Numbered from the stretch's first letter, positions 44,003-55,953 are shown. The stretch is DNA of 64,000 nt from Pholiota molesta (GCA_014925825.1 JACGCK010000109.1:96295-160294); one strand, 5' to 3'. The notes: a model not told the origin generated them from the sequence alone. Program-made: numbers and translations.

Positions 44003-45787
44003 TTACAACTCTCCCTCGGCTTCCTCTTCCTGTTCCGTGTCCGTGTCGGAGTCCTGGTAAGCGCAAGTGAACATCCTTTTGTTGACCCGAGCGAGATCGA
44101 CCATGGGTCGAATCTCTTCTAATAGTTTCCGAGTATCAGGTTGCTCTAGTCCGCGACACTGGATGAGGGTCAACTTTTCTACCTGGATGCCACATTCGCG
44201 ACAATGGTTAAGACCGTCTTGCAATAGTTCGATCGGTATGGCGGATGGATTTTGAACGTTCTTCTCGGTATTTTCGCATTCCAAATTTGTAATCCGCAAA
44301 TAAAAGAAGCAAATTGAGGAGAGTGCTGGAAAGTAAGTAGATCCAGCGTTATTGGTGTTCGAGCAAAGTTTCAGGGCATTGATGAAGCGTCGGCCAGCAT
44401 TCCTTCCTGCTATGAGAGATTCCACCTGGGGCAGCCTTCCGAACGTATTTGCTAACGTTCTGGAGTCAAATTCGAGCCCCAGACAATCTAGATATACGTG
44501 ACGGATATCCTGTAGAGGTAAGGCGCCATGGAGAATATTATTCAAAAGATCTTCGATAACAAGTGGGCGTTCTGACGGCTGGTCCCAGAAAATATTGATT
44601 TCCAATTCCAAAGTTGGATGGAGGTCATCGATATGACAGATCATCGCCTCGTCTGCAAAAGCGCCCTTGAATAGCTTCACCCTGATGCGAGTAGAGCCAG
44701 AATTGTTGAAATAGGGCTGAGACATGATAAGTGTTTGGAAATAGCCACCACTGGAAAACTTGGTCGGATATGATCTGCCAAGGCCCGAGATGATGCCAGA
44801 GTAGTTTTGGCTAGACGATTGCTTCGAGGAGCATTCAACCTTGACCATGGCGGCTGGAGGGAAACTGACAAACTGAAAGAAAGTTTTGACTTCATGTATG
44901 TGCTCAGTGGAGCATATCGCCAGGTTTTGAAGACGGGCGAAGTGTATATGATCAAGGGACCGTAAATGGCTCGGGGAAGTGTGTCCTTTCGGAAATGCAT
45001 TTTTAACATCCAAATGTTCTAGATCAGGCATCGCTTTCATTGCATCCAAGAACTGCTTCCAACTTGGCCGCTCTAGGAGGTTGTGCATTGTAAGGTGCGT
45101 AAGAGGACACCGGAGAAGTGGATGTGAATCCCAATTAATCATACATCCCGTCAACCAGAGGCGGCGAAGTCGTTTCGTGTCGCAAAGAACCTTGTCAGAG
45201 ATGGAGATGGCGTCGGAATATTGCGTGATGTTGGGAGCCGTATGGTAGCGTTTAGGACCATTGCCCTCTAAGAGCAGGGATTCAAGTCGCGGGGCAGACT
45301 TGGGTAATGCCTTTTGAATCTTGTTCCATTCTTCTAAACCAGGAATGCTAAAGATATGTAAGTGTTTAATGTGAGAGCTATGTTTCAAAGCAAGCTTTAA
45401 TCCTGGTAGTTCTTTCCGTCCTAAACCATGGATATCAAGACCGGAGTTTTTGGATCGGCTAAGCGATTCTTTAAGCCATTGAAGATTTGCAAGCGATGGC
45501 TGATTCCATAGGCTCGAAGAGTTGAGACCAACGTGTCTCCAGTGGCGATTAACATGGGTCAATGGTATCCAGTACCAAAAAGGTAGCACTTCTCCAATCC
45601 TGTTTTTCTGCGCAAACGATAATATCCTGCAAAGGATTTCGGGAGGAAGACGTGAGATGTACGCGAAGTCGTTTCTCTGAGCTCTTAATGCCAAAATGCT
45701 GGCTTGGTGCTGTGCAATAGCTTCATCGACGAGTCGGTTTACTTCCTCCGTCGAGATATTATCTTTGAGTGTGAGCCGCCCGAGCAT
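44003..45787 (-). CDS. F-box protein, single exon (594 aa)
   Basis: I chose the ATG at 45787, giving MLGRLTLKDNISTEEVNRLV followed by DEAIAQHQASILALRAQRND, the usual opening of one agaric F-box class. The frame remains open to 45904, so a start there (39 residues longer) is possible. The F-box core is FAYISRLPPEILCRILSFAQ with PLTHVNRHWRHVGLNSSSLW after it. A leucine-rich tail follows, for example ESLLLEGNGPKR and RLRRLWLTGCMINW. The C-terminus is acidic (DSDTDTEQEEEAEGEL), a feature not seen in the other F-box proteins here. It would act as a substrate receptor for SCF ubiquitin ligases; the target is unknown. Confidence 0.85.
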   Translation of the reverse strand: MLGRLTLKDNISTEEVNRLVDEAIAQHQASILALRAQRNDFAYISRLPPEILCRILSFAQKNRIGEVLPFWYWIPLTHVNRHWRHVGLNSSSLWNQPSLANLQWLKESLSRSKNSGLDIHGLGRKELPGLKLALKHSSHIKHLHIFSIPGLEEWNKIQKALPKSAPRLESLLLEGNGPKRYHTAPNITQYSDAISISDKVLCDTKRLRRLWLTGCMINWDSHPLLRCPLTHLTMHNLLERPSWKQFLDAMKAMPDLEHLDVKNAFPKGHTSPSHLRSLDHIHFARLQNLAICSTEHIHEVKTFFQFVSFPPAAMVKVECSSKQSSSQNYSGIISGLGRSYPTKFSSGGYFQTLIMSQPYFNNSGSTRIRVKLFKGAFADEAMICHIDDLHPTLELEINIFWDQPSERPLVIEDLLNNILHGALPLQDIRHVYLDCLGLEFDSRTLANTFGRLPQVESLIAGRNAGRRFINALKLCSNTNNAGSTYFPALSSICFFYLRITNLECENTEKNVQNPSAIPIELLQDGLNHCRECGIQVEKLTLIQCRGLEQPDTRKLLEEIRPMVDLARVNKRMFTCAYQDSDTDTEQEEEAEGEL

Positions 45788-46068
45788 TTTACCAGGACTG
45801 TCCACAGAACATGTCAACTTTCGAGAATTTGTTAGCATGGAAGAATCACAAACCTTCAAGTATAAAGTCTCTATCTGGTTTGAAATAGGAGATCTGGAAT
45901 ACAAGAATCAAAAGTCTGAGGGCTGTGTGTGTGGACCAAAGTAGGTGGATGTTCAAGTTCAAGTTAGTGCCACTGGTCGCGAGCGCGTAAGGATAAACGA
46001 CCACGTGACTGACGCTGCTCCGCTGAACGCGAACGCTCGGGCCTCCCAAAGTTGAACCCAACCACACC

Positions 46069-46873
46069 ATGGAATCCGCCACAACCTCAAGACGCCCCGA
46101 TGCCAAACGAAAGCTAGTTGTTGTTGGAGACGGTGAGCTCTTACGCGTATATCCGCCTTGCCATTCGGTCTAGGTGTGGCTAATGCATCTCCACAGGTGG
46201 ATGCGGCAAAACATGCCTGCTCATTGTCTACGCTGAGAACCGATTCCCAGAGGTGCGTCAATATCACAGAAATAAAGACAGGCAAATCTATAATGCTGTT
46301 TCTTAGGCATACATTCCGACCGTGTTCGAAAACTACGTCACTCTTGTGCAACACGATTCCAAACTCATCGAGCTGGCTCTATGGGATACGGCGGGGCAAG
46401 AAGAATATGACAGACTGCGACCGCTCAGTTATCCAGAGAGCGACGTTATTTTAATTGTGTTCTCCATCGATTTCCCAACTAGTCTAGCCAACGTATTGGA
46501 CAAGGTGCGTCCTCTCTTCCACTTCCATTCATGCATCGAACTGACCTCTTTCTGCCCCTTTGCACCCTTTCTAAATCCACAGTGGTACCCCGAAGTATCA
46601 CATTTCTGCCCCTCAACACCGCTGCTTCTTATCGCCACAAAGACGGATCTGCGATCCGATCCTACAACCATCCGCATGCTATCAGCACAGGGCCAAGCGC
46701 CCATTACTCCTGAACACGGTGCAGCCGTCGCCAAAGACATCGGGGCAGGCTACAAGGAGTGCAGTGCGAAGACGGGCAAGGGCGTTAAGGAGGTGTTTGA
46801 TGCTGCGCTGCGGGAAAGCTTCAAAGGCCGCTGGGGGCGAACTATGAAGCAGAAGAGGTGCATCGTCGTGTAG
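46069..46873 (+). CDS. Rho-family small GTPase
   Basis: Four exons, 46069..46132, 46197..46252, 46307..46504 and 46583..46873, give 202 residues. The P-loop GDGGCGKT lies at residues 20-27. Switch I and II follow as [11 protein letters not shown] and [17 protein letters not shown], then the Rho-type base motif ATKTDLR and ECSAKTG. The insert between them includes [20 protein letters not shown]. The C-terminus MKQKRCIVV has a polybasic stretch and a CAAX box (CIVV) for geranylgeranylation, so the protein should sit at the plasma membrane. Such GTPases steer actin and cell-wall growth at hyphal tips. The P-loop has Gly where Rho1 has Ala (GDGACGKT), and the effector region differs from Rho1, so Rho2-, Rho3- or Rho4-type remain possible. 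The start is near the opposite-strand F-box gene, with a shared promoter of about 280 bp. Confidence 0.93.
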
Positions 46874-47621
46874 AGGCGCGGCGTGCAGGACACGTACGTC
46901 TGGAATTCTCTTTTTCATACATCTGGGAACCCAGAGAACCTCCGTTTGGAGAACTCTACCTGCAGCATCTTCCCTTTTCGGTGATTTCATTCAATCGGTC
47001 TCGATCGCTGCCTTGCTTTTACGTTGTTTTCCAGGTTCTTGTTTGGATATCACTGCTGCTCGTCAGCCGTTGTTGTACTTTGATCATGGACACCATAGTC
47101 GCGGCTTTGCATCTCTTTGTCTTGTGGTCGACCATCTTCGATAAGCAGGATTATGATTCCTCGCTCCTTGTCTTTGTCTTTGCCTTTCGCATCCAAGTTT
47201 CTGCTCTTTTCTTTGGTCTATGCCTCCTATTTGCACAGGACTTGCGTCTTAAATCCACATGCCTGACTTGTTGGATTCCATTTTCTTCGATGCTTCGTCT
47301 GCTGTAATTATGACTGCCTTATTACTACCCTCATGCTCACATATATCCTCCCACGTACATATCTTTATAGCAATCAATTTCTATACTCTGGACAGTCAAC
47401 CCATTTCGTCCTTCATCCAGCAAACAATTGCATGTATATATTTAATTGACGTTGAAGGAAATTGCTATGATACAGCGGAGAGACATGCTGGACGAAAATG
47501 ACCAAATGTCGAGTAAAATACATCAGATAATGGAAAATATACAGTAGAATACCAGAATGTCTGTATCATACTCTATAAGTATTACCATCTCTCGAATTCA
47601 CGAGTTAATTGCCCATTACCC
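46874..47621. other. Spacer between convergent genes
   Basis: About 750 bp, pyrimidine-rich, between the Rho stop (plus) and the lysine-catabolism gene stop (minus). It should contain both 3' UTRs. The open frames are hydrophobic by composition only. No feature supported. Confidence 0.45.
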
Positions 47622-50600
47622 TCATAATTCCGTTTCTTTCTCCTTCCAGTGCGGATCATCATCGAGATCGTGTGCATCTGGATCAATAGCCTCCCTCGAG
47701 TGCTCCAACTTATCCTTCGAGCGGGGTGGCTTGCTCAGCGCCCCTACTACCGTCGCATCAAGAAAAGTGGTAGGATCCACCCTCTCCACCTTCTCCACCA
47801 TCTCCAGGCCCACCTGCGCGAGCCCGTCCAGTATCGGCCTATAGATCTCAGGCCACGTAGGGCGCTGCACCCCGACCTCCGTGATCTTCTTGTCCGCGAC
47901 GAGCAGCGCAGCAAGGGCGACGGGGATGCCCACCGTGCGCGCCATCGCCGACGCCGGGCGCTCGCCCGCGAAGCCCACGTTCGGCGTCTGCGTCCCGTAC
48001 GTGATCAGCGAGGACGTGTAGCGCGTGCCCGGTCCACCGTACGCGGAATGTGGGTCGACGGCGATAATTTCGTGCGAGAGGACGACCATGTCGCGCTCGT
48101 GCGGCGCGTATTTGAGCTTCTGCGAGAGAAGATAAGCAAAGATCTCGATGGGAGTCTGCTTGTCTCTAGGCAGGGGCGGCATGGGAGGTTGGTTTATTCC
48201 GACAATGATGGGCGACCTAATAAGGCCTAGCCATTCAAGGGCATCTTGGAGCGGTTGGAGCTCCTCCAGGCTAATAAAGGAAGCAAGAGAGGGCAGAACT
48301 TCTTCTTGGGTATTAAAAACGGCTGCAAGACTTTTCGGCACAAACGATTCCCAGCTGTCGAGGAATATATAATCTTTGTTATTGAGGAAGCCTATCTTCT
48401 GGAAGGCACCCAATAGAGTGCTAAAGCCAGGATACCTGCATCGAAGGTCAACACCACAGCAAGGAATGGTGAAAGGCGACGGAATCCTTGCCTCAGTGTG
48501 CCACGCACAAAACTCTTAAGCCCTCGACTTCCTTTCAGCCCGTATTTGGCGATATACGGCAAACTATCCCTGTTGGGAAGGCCTTCGAGCTCGAAATCAT
48601 TGGTGATGGGCAGTCGAGTAAAGAAGGAAGACAACAGATTCTCAGCGGGAATATATCTTTCCTGCAATAGGAGTCAGCAAGTCAGCTGGGTCAAATAACA
48701 CCTAGCGTTGACATACATTGCCATGCAGAAGGTATTTGGCGTCGTTCAAGGCTGCGCTGAGCACACCGAACGGTCGCCAGCTGAACTTGTACCGCAGAGG
48801 TACAAGAGAGTCCTCAGGCGCCGGGAGGCCGCCACAGAAGGAGGTGAAGGAGGTAACTGTTTTCCCTTCGGCCTTGATCCTTCTTATTAGGTCCACTGCC
48901 GAACAGTGGTCAATGCCTGGATCAAGACCAATCTCATTCAATAACAAAACGCCTCTGGATAACGCCCTATAAAAAGACGTCAATTCAATGAAGAAGGGTT
49001 TGGGACAACTAGACTTGCCATCCATTGAGAGACTCCATCTCGGGTGAGATATATGATGCGGTTACCAGCGATGTCAAAGAGTGAATACAGGCTTCAGCGA
49101 TCTTGACATGCATATTTGCCGGCAGCAAACTACCAATAAATTTTATTCAACTCAATTTGTGTTTGACCGATGAAAACAGCGGAGGCGCGACATACCTTAT
49201 GACAACATCACTTTCGTCAATGAGATAGCGATATGTCTTGGGCTCATCGATGTTCATAAGTTGGTATTTCACATGTAGGTGAGGTCCAACGAGCAACTGA
49301 AGTTCACGTAAAGAGTTACTTGCTGCAAAAAAATAAATCAAAAAGCCGGTCATTATCATCAGCCAGGAATCGAGTATCGGAATACGCACCAATGACCAAG
49401 TCGACATCGGACCTAGTGGCAAGCATATCCACAGCAGGCTGTGCAACCATCCCACTTCCCAAGATCAGGATCTTCTTTCGAGAAGACCGAGTCTTCTCTC
49501 GTGTGGCAGGGGAAGGCACGTCTTTCTGATCTACAATTGCACTCGTTGCCCCCTCAAGAGCATCCGCAGACTCCGTCGCATCCTCAGTCTGCGCCTCCTC
49601 TTCCACTTTCTGGGGCTCATCCCTCCCATGGAAACGCTTGACCGCAGGCCAAAGCCACTTGTGGCCATTAACCAACATACCGTGCTCCGCAATCGTCGCC
49701 CTCTTCAGCGCCGCGGCCATAGGGGTCCTTGGCACCTCGTCCCAAGTGCGCTCAATTTGGTTATCAATCGCAGCCGTCAAGTATGGCATCAGCGATTTCG
49801 AGAAGGCTTCCGAGGCGTCGAGCGGGATAGACGTTGGAAGGATGTCCACGGCCATCATCTGCACGGCGGGCAGCGATGCTGGTAAGTTGGGCGGACGGAT
49901 TTTGTAGAAGGGCGCCGAGAGTGTTGTAGCTTGTGTCAGAAATTCGAGGCCGCCCTGTAGAAGAATGAGGGTACATTCACAAGATAGGGTTGAGGACATA
50001 CCTCGATGTCACAGCTGATATCGCCTATGTTCGTGAACCTTGCACCGCGCAAAGATGCCGCTCGGGTGAGAGCGACTCTAAGTTGTTCATTCGTCATCAG
50101 CCTTGGATACGATGGGGACCATCCTGCACCGTTGAGGAAGAGCGTTAGATATGGGGCGACCTATTTAAATAATTAGAGACTGATCATGAACAAAAATAAA
50201 ACAGGTTAACCTTTTCTGCGAATACCGAGGCGTATGATTGAGGAGATTCATAATAGTGGTTCCTATCGTATTCGCCACCGTCAAGTCTAACAAGGTAGTC
50301 CTTCGGTTTAGCATGAACTAGGTATATCTATAGATAATTAGCAACTATTGGCATTGTTTGACAAGATCCAGATACATTACTTTCTTGAGCACATCGGCGC
50401 TGCGGTCCCTGACAATATTTGGGAGGTCATCTACACCGATATTGACAATTGGAAGTTCGGATAGCATGGAAAGACATCCTTCAGAAACCTTCCCAGTTCT
50501 CAAATAAAGCGTCAGCGTAGATCGTATGATAGGACTGATTGTACACACCCTGTCAATCCGAAGATAAACGGGCCTAACTGTGGAGGAGTGCCATTCGTTG

Positions 50601-51418
50601 CGATAGAAGCGCCTATTTCGCGAAGGGTTGCACGTAATTCTTTCAAAGACCGTAATGTGTGGGGCCGAGGTGTATACTGAGGGAGAGAGTGAGATGAATG
50701 TACATATGTATAAAGGGGTACGCACGAGGAACGGAGACGCCACGCCGATCTCAAGATGGGAATGAGCCATAGAAGAAAGAGATTCGAGAACGCCAGCGAC
50801 TGGAAACGGATCAATAAATGGCAGCGCAGAAGACAAATAAGCTAACCTCCAGCAAACCATCCAAATCCTACCGTCCGCTTGCCATTTTCGTCCGTGAGCA
50901 GTTCGTAGTCAATCAAGCGAGGTGGCTTTTGCCAGGGGTTGACAAATCTTGCCAGAAGAGGGGTGTTATATGACTGTCCTTTCGCCGTATGCGAAAACAT
51001 AAAGTGGGTTACTCCGTTTGTATAAGGGTAAACTTCGTGCACTGGAGGCTCTTTGATTCCCAGAACAATGTGGGAAGTACGCAGAGCTTCAGAGGTTACT
51101 ATCGTAGCCCCCGCCTTAATAGGTGTCAGGACTCTTTCATCCCAAGAAGCACAACCGGAAACACACCTTTCTGTATTCATTGTCTTTGTAAACCCGTCTG
51201 CCACATGACACGACCTCGACCTTTGCTCTACCAGAACTCGTCAGCGCGTATACCGCGTCTGGGGTAAGAGGCGCACGCCGTTCCCATATCCTCGCTGGGT
51301 CTTCAGCACTGTGTCAAGCTTGTCAGGATTCTGAACGAAAGATGTATATGCAATCCTACCGAATTCCGATTCTTGGCAAGAAGCCAGACGGCCGGAAACT
51401 ACGAAGTCCAGAGGCCAT
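47622..51418 (-). CDS. Bifunctional lysine-ketoglutarate reductase / saccharopine dehydrogenase
   Basis: Fourteen minus-strand exons: 51360..51418, 51167..51308, 50847..51114, 50726..50799, 50549..50676, 50381..50498, 50211..50327, 50002..50160, 49390..49954, 49196..49322, 49019..49129, 48717..48966, 48492..48661 and 47622..48435. All are in phase and give 1,033 residues. The start MASGLRSFRPSGFLPRIGIR is Arg-rich without acids, like a mitochondrial targeting peptide. The LKR half contains WERRAPLTPDAVYAL, SHIVLGIKEPPVHEVYP and LTGTGKVSEG; the SDH half starts at KILILGSGMVAQPAVDMLA (about 516) and contains LLNEIGLDPGIDHCSAVDLI and FTSFCGGLPAPEDS. It would join lysine and 2-oxoglutarate to saccharopine and then split this to glutamate and aminoadipate semialdehyde. 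The introns after exons 11 and 13 start with GC (GCAAGT, GCAAGG). The AASS-type fusion is known from animals and plants. Confidence 0.92.
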
Positions 51419-52367
51419 CGTACCAGCACTGTGTCTCGATGACATACGCTAGTATGTTACTTATAAGCGCCTGGAGATCCGAGCCGGAACAGGATAGAAT
51501 TAGCTAAGTCGGCACATACAACCTTTGCGGGGAGGCTGCGATGACGTCGGGACGGTTCTTGGATGTAAATAGTAAGATACCACGTAAATCAATGGTTAAG
51601 AGTCCCTCAAACGCGATATGACGCGTTAATATTGGGCAGGTATATTCGACGCCGTCACCGAGGGCCTTTGGCTATCTTGTTCGTTATGCTCGGAAGCGTA
51701 GCGCCTACGGAGTCTGCAAATGCTCAGTTCAGTGGTTCTTTATATGCGATTGTTCATAAATACCTGCAGCAAAAGTATGAAGCAAAACAACGTCGAGAGG
51801 AGGGTCGATAGAGCTGGACTGGAAGCGGTACAAAAAACGAGGGTACATACCTAAGGTCATGTGGACCCAGCGCTACAATTGAAAGCACGTGAATGTGCAA
51901 GCAAAATAGGGGCTAAATATTAAATATCTATAGCTCGAGGTACTTAGGCAAGTACGTAGCCGGAATTGAATATTGAGCTCGCATTCATTAATGTAGATTC
52001 ACTCGTATGCGCACAACCCTAGTTGCATCCCAGGTAGTCTAAGCCGCACACTTGTCTCGTTTGCGTCTTGCATGATACATTGATAAGTACTCGTAGTCCT
52101 ATGCACAAGGTAGCCTCCACAGCTGGCATATGTATCATGCACTGGCACCAGCTGGCACCTTTCACATTTGCTTCTCAAGCATGTGGAGAGTGATAGGGGC
52201 AAAATATACCTCGTGAAAGTACCTATAATCTGACATAAATTGGAGGCGCTGCAAATCCTCAGGTCTTTTACATTTAGTCATTGTGTGGTGCGTTATGTTA
52301 GTATACATACATGCCCGTCGCCCGTCATCCACGTTCAAACTTGATGCCGTCCTTCGACAAATCGCTA
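51419..52367. other. Spacer of 0.95 kb
   Basis: It lies between the start of the lysine-catabolism gene and the end of the oxidoreductase gene, both on the minus strand. No gene-like frame is seen. The former gene's promoter should lie in 51420-51700. Confidence 0.45.
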
Positions 52368-54683
52368 TCAATCTTCTTTGGCCCAAGTGAGGTAGCTCTC
52401 TGGAAGCCATTTAGGTATAGTCCACTCTTTTCCTGTGACCTTGGCTTTGATCATTCCGGCAACAGCTTCAGCACTGTAGGTCTCAGTCAACATTTCTGCA
52501 GAACCTCCGTGTAGAATCAAATACATACCAAGCATACGCTCGAGGCATACCGTGCCCTGAAAAGCCTGCTGCGATATATTGTCCCTCGTTATGATATTCC
52601 TCCGAAGCAGGAACACCTTCTACCAGAGGACCAATGGGACCGACCTGCAGAAAAAACGAGATGAGTTATCTTATCGGAAGGGAAGAAACTGATTCATACA
52701 AAAGGGTCACCGGTCTTCGTGAACCCCATAATGCCAGTCTATGAGCATTCAAAATCAGCATCGAAAGTTCGCCATCCCACAAATGAGACCTTAGAACACG
52801 CACCCATTCCATCTCCCATGGATCCTCTACTTTTTCCTTCTCATCGCCGTCAAGGGTATCGAATTGCGAAGGAAAAATCCGGGGCAAAAATCCCCTCAGC
52901 GCTTTCGACACAAGTGGATTCACAACCGAATCATCCGTCACGCCTGCCTCCAATCTCCCCCCAGAGAACTGCCTCTCTCCACCCAATATAATGAGTGGAT
53001 TTTTTCCAGCAGCGGTATCCTGAAACCTAGGGAACCAGTACTCCCATCCTCCGCCTCCCCCATCCCAGGCATTCAGCCATCGAAGCTCAGAAGCATTAAC
53101 GGAGGCGCGCACGGCGCCGACCTGTCCTCGGGTGGGCACGATGATGTGGACATTCGATGGAATGGGGTGAGGAAGAGGATGTGGGATGACGACAGGAGGT
53201 TTAGAAAGGGTCGAACCGGAAGGCTCTAGTGGTAGTAGTGGAAGAGAATGGAGGTTAGTTGCGTCGCCCAAATATGAAGACTTGGAGCATGTTTGCAATG
53301 GATTTGTCTCCGCCATGAACGGTAGCAAATGCCCTGCATACCCATTCGTGGCATGAATAACGTAGGAGCACCGAATGCCTCCGCGTGGCGTGCCCAGCAT
53401 CCACCGTCTCTGTCTGCTCTGCGTAGTTGACGAAGATAGCGGAGTTTGTTCACGAGGAGCATCAAACTTATTTATGGGCACGATGCGTGTAACAGGTGTT
53501 TTTGTGTGAAGAACCACGTTCACGTTCTTCGAAGTTGATTGGGTGTCTTCGAATAGCTCTGTGACGAGTTTACAGGGCCAGAGGTTGTGTGCGCCATAGT
53601 ATACACCTGTATAGTTCAGTTCAGAGCTGAGGCCATATTTCTATACATCAAATATTCAAGGGTCGATTTTTTGCAGAAAAATATCAGACTGACCTTAATT
53701 AATTCCTCGTTTGTAATCCACCGAACGCCCATACCACCATCTGAATCAGACCCTAAGCCAGCTGCTTTTGCGGCTTCATAGTCCTTCTTGGCGTTGTCAT
53801 CTTCTTCCTCTGTCCTAAACAAGGTGACATGCCCTCCCTCGACTAGATCAACTGTATCATCCAGGTTCTTCTCCTTTATAAAGTTGACGAGCGCCTTTGC
53901 TGTGTAATCTTCAAGGAGATACATCTTGATAGCCTCGGAAGTATTGTGCAAAGCCTGCCGTGATAGGAAAGAAGAGAATACGTTGCGCACGAGATGGCCT
54001 CCGTTACGTCCTGGAGCAAAGGAGTTGGCATGAAATATTGAGCTAACGATTTATTATGGAAACTTGCCAGTAGCACCAGAACCTAAAAATACAAATCAAT
54101 TTTCAGTCGTAAAATAGATTCTTGAGATATAAAAATGCGTACAGAACTCCCTGGCCTCTATTATCACCACCTTCGCCTTATCCTCTGGCCTGAAATCATC
54201 GTGCAAGAGATTTGATAGATGCCACGCGGCACTGACGCCAGTGATTCCACTTCCGATAACACAAACGTCAGCATCTTGTGTGAGCTCCCCTGTGCTCCCT
54301 GCACCTGCTAGAGGGTTTGCTCCTGGCGTATCGAGCCAGAAAGACTTGGTGGGATTATTAACCGGGAGCGAGACCCCTGCTTGACCCAGAGTCTCTTGAA
54401 CTTTGCGCAGTATAGCCATAGTCCCAGACTCTTCTGAATCGACCAAATTCTCAGAAAAACCAGATACATGTTCCCTTAGTCGCGATGCAAAGTCTTGGAT
54501 AGTAGGAAGCGTGTTATCTGATGCCGCCAGAATAGTACTCGCTGCACTGGGTGTAGGTTCGGTGGTCGCTGCCAAGGAAGGAGTGGTGGATAGCACTGCA
54601 GGTATGCAGTATATTAGCCATAGCAGTATTGAATGAGGAAATATGGAGCGCAAAGGGTGTTGAACCACCCTCGCGCCGACCAT
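52368..54683 (-). CDS. FAD-dependent oxidoreductase (DAO family), secreted or membrane-anchored
   Basis: Seven minus-strand exons: 54143..54683, 54068..54082 (15 nt), 53694..54010, 52804..53640, 52700..52738, 52529..52644 and 52368..52473. They give 656 residues. A hydrophobic segment at about 17-34 (PHSILLWLIYCIPAVLSTTP) is a signal peptide or anchor. The dinucleotide-binding motif DVCVIGSGITGVSAAWHLS is at about 139-157. The spliced EFCSGATGRNGGHLVRNVFS is the G-A-T-G-R-N-G-G block of the DAO superfamily that contacts FAD. Further on come MEWTGIMGFTKTGDPFVGPI and YIAAGFSGHGMPRAYACAEA, the C-terminal FAD-closing motif. Enzymes of this type oxidise amino acids or similar amines. The intron after the 15-nt exon starts with GC (GCAAGT), and only this reading keeps the conserved motif intact. 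The substrate is unknown. Confidence 0.92.
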
Positions 54684-55631
54684 TGTGGTTTGATTGTGGT
54701 TGAAAGAGACAAGAGTCGCTGCTGCAGCGTTTTAACATCCCGGGCCGATTGGCTGATTGATTGGTCGGCACTGGTTCCTATCTAATCAGGCGCCCGCGGT
54801 CTTTGGCTTTTGCCTTTAATTTTGTCATGGCTGACAGAAAGTGACAAAACTCTTGCTTAGCTACAGCAGCGCAATTATTTTAAGGAATCTATCTCAGTGT
54901 CATTGAATTAATCTGTAATTTATCTAGGCAACAATAATGCACTCCATATTGATTAGTAGCATGACGATAGGCGCTCCGAGTCGAGCATTGTCGGTGATTA
55001 TGAACAAATCACTGATCAGAGAGACACAACCTGACAACGCCTCTTCGATCTAGAGGACAGCACAAGGGCAGAAACAAAGCTTATGCATAATTGGATGATT
55101 GAAGCGGATGATCAAATACTGAAATGCGTGGAGGATGTACTTCATTATCTACTTAGTATAACAACATCTCGAACTTAAAAGGGAGAACGAGAACCCCTTG
55201 AGATGGTTTCGTTTCAGTTTCGGTTCGATTTGTGGCTGTATAGTAGAGATATTATTTTATATCTCCCAACACTTTGCCTTGGTAATAATCACCACTAGCT
55301 ACTGCCTAGTACATATTGAATTTCGGCCATTGACAGGATAAGATCTACAAACATGTCTGTAGATGGCGTCGTTTGATTATTCCTTTGCGCATGCCTCTCT
55401 TTAGCTCTCTGACGCCCACCATCGCCGCAGTTATCTGCGCACTCGGTCAGATAACCTATCGCAACCTTGAGCACAACTTGCGTCCATTTCTGCACAGCTT
55501 AAAGAGAAGAGAAATTAGGGACCTCGACGGCCTATCTCATGTGAATACCATAAGTCGTCGTTTGTGAAATTGTGTCGGGCTCGCCTGAGATTAAATAAGT
55601 AATGCTAGAGCTTGATACCGCGACAACGTAT
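54684..55631. other. Spacer upstream of the oxidoreductase gene
   Basis: The first few hundred bp should be the oxidoreductase promoter. A minus-strand frame near 55295..55495 reads AIGYLTECADNCGDGGRQRA but has no family match that I recognise. No repeat or RNA seen. Confidence 0.4.
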
Positions 55632-55953
55632 CTAAGCAATTACAGTGCCCTTTGGAAGAGCCCATATTATAAGTCCTGAACCCACGCTGCAAACGGCGTT
55701 GATGGTTGTCTCAAACAGCCTGTACCACTGCTTTGAGCAAGCTTTAAGCGTAACTTGAAGTACATATACTTACTTGTATGCCTTTCCAAGTTGTTCTCTG
55801 TTTTTCACTTAGCGAAAGTTTCAGTGGCACAGCCGAACCATCAAATTCTAAGGGCACCTCCGTTTCAGCCTCAGACGCTTTTCCTGTATCGGTTGCATAC
55901 GTTCGCTTCAATAAGGATACACAATATTTGATAAAGTGAATTGCTATTATCAT
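55632..55953 (-). CDS. Possible small two-exon membrane-peptide gene (92 aa)
   Basis: Two minus-strand pieces, 55774..55953 and 55632..55730, splice in frame across a short 43-nt intron with donor GTAAGT and acceptor AAAG, then reach a TAG stop. The first part includes VPLEFDGSAVPLKLSLSEKQ and RTTWKGIQ. The second is QWYRLFETTINAVCSVGSGL followed by IIWALPKGTVIA, which could be one membrane helix. I recognise no family. A gene fragment within a decayed region is as likely as a real gene. There are no neighbours within 1 kb on either side. Confidence 0.3.

Noticed and set aside
52510..52583. Alternative splice of the oxidoreductase using the donor in GGGCACGGTATGCC
   Set aside because: It keeps frame but would delete the conserved G-M-P-R-A-Y-A-C block; the donor at 52528 paired with the acceptor before 52473 keeps it.
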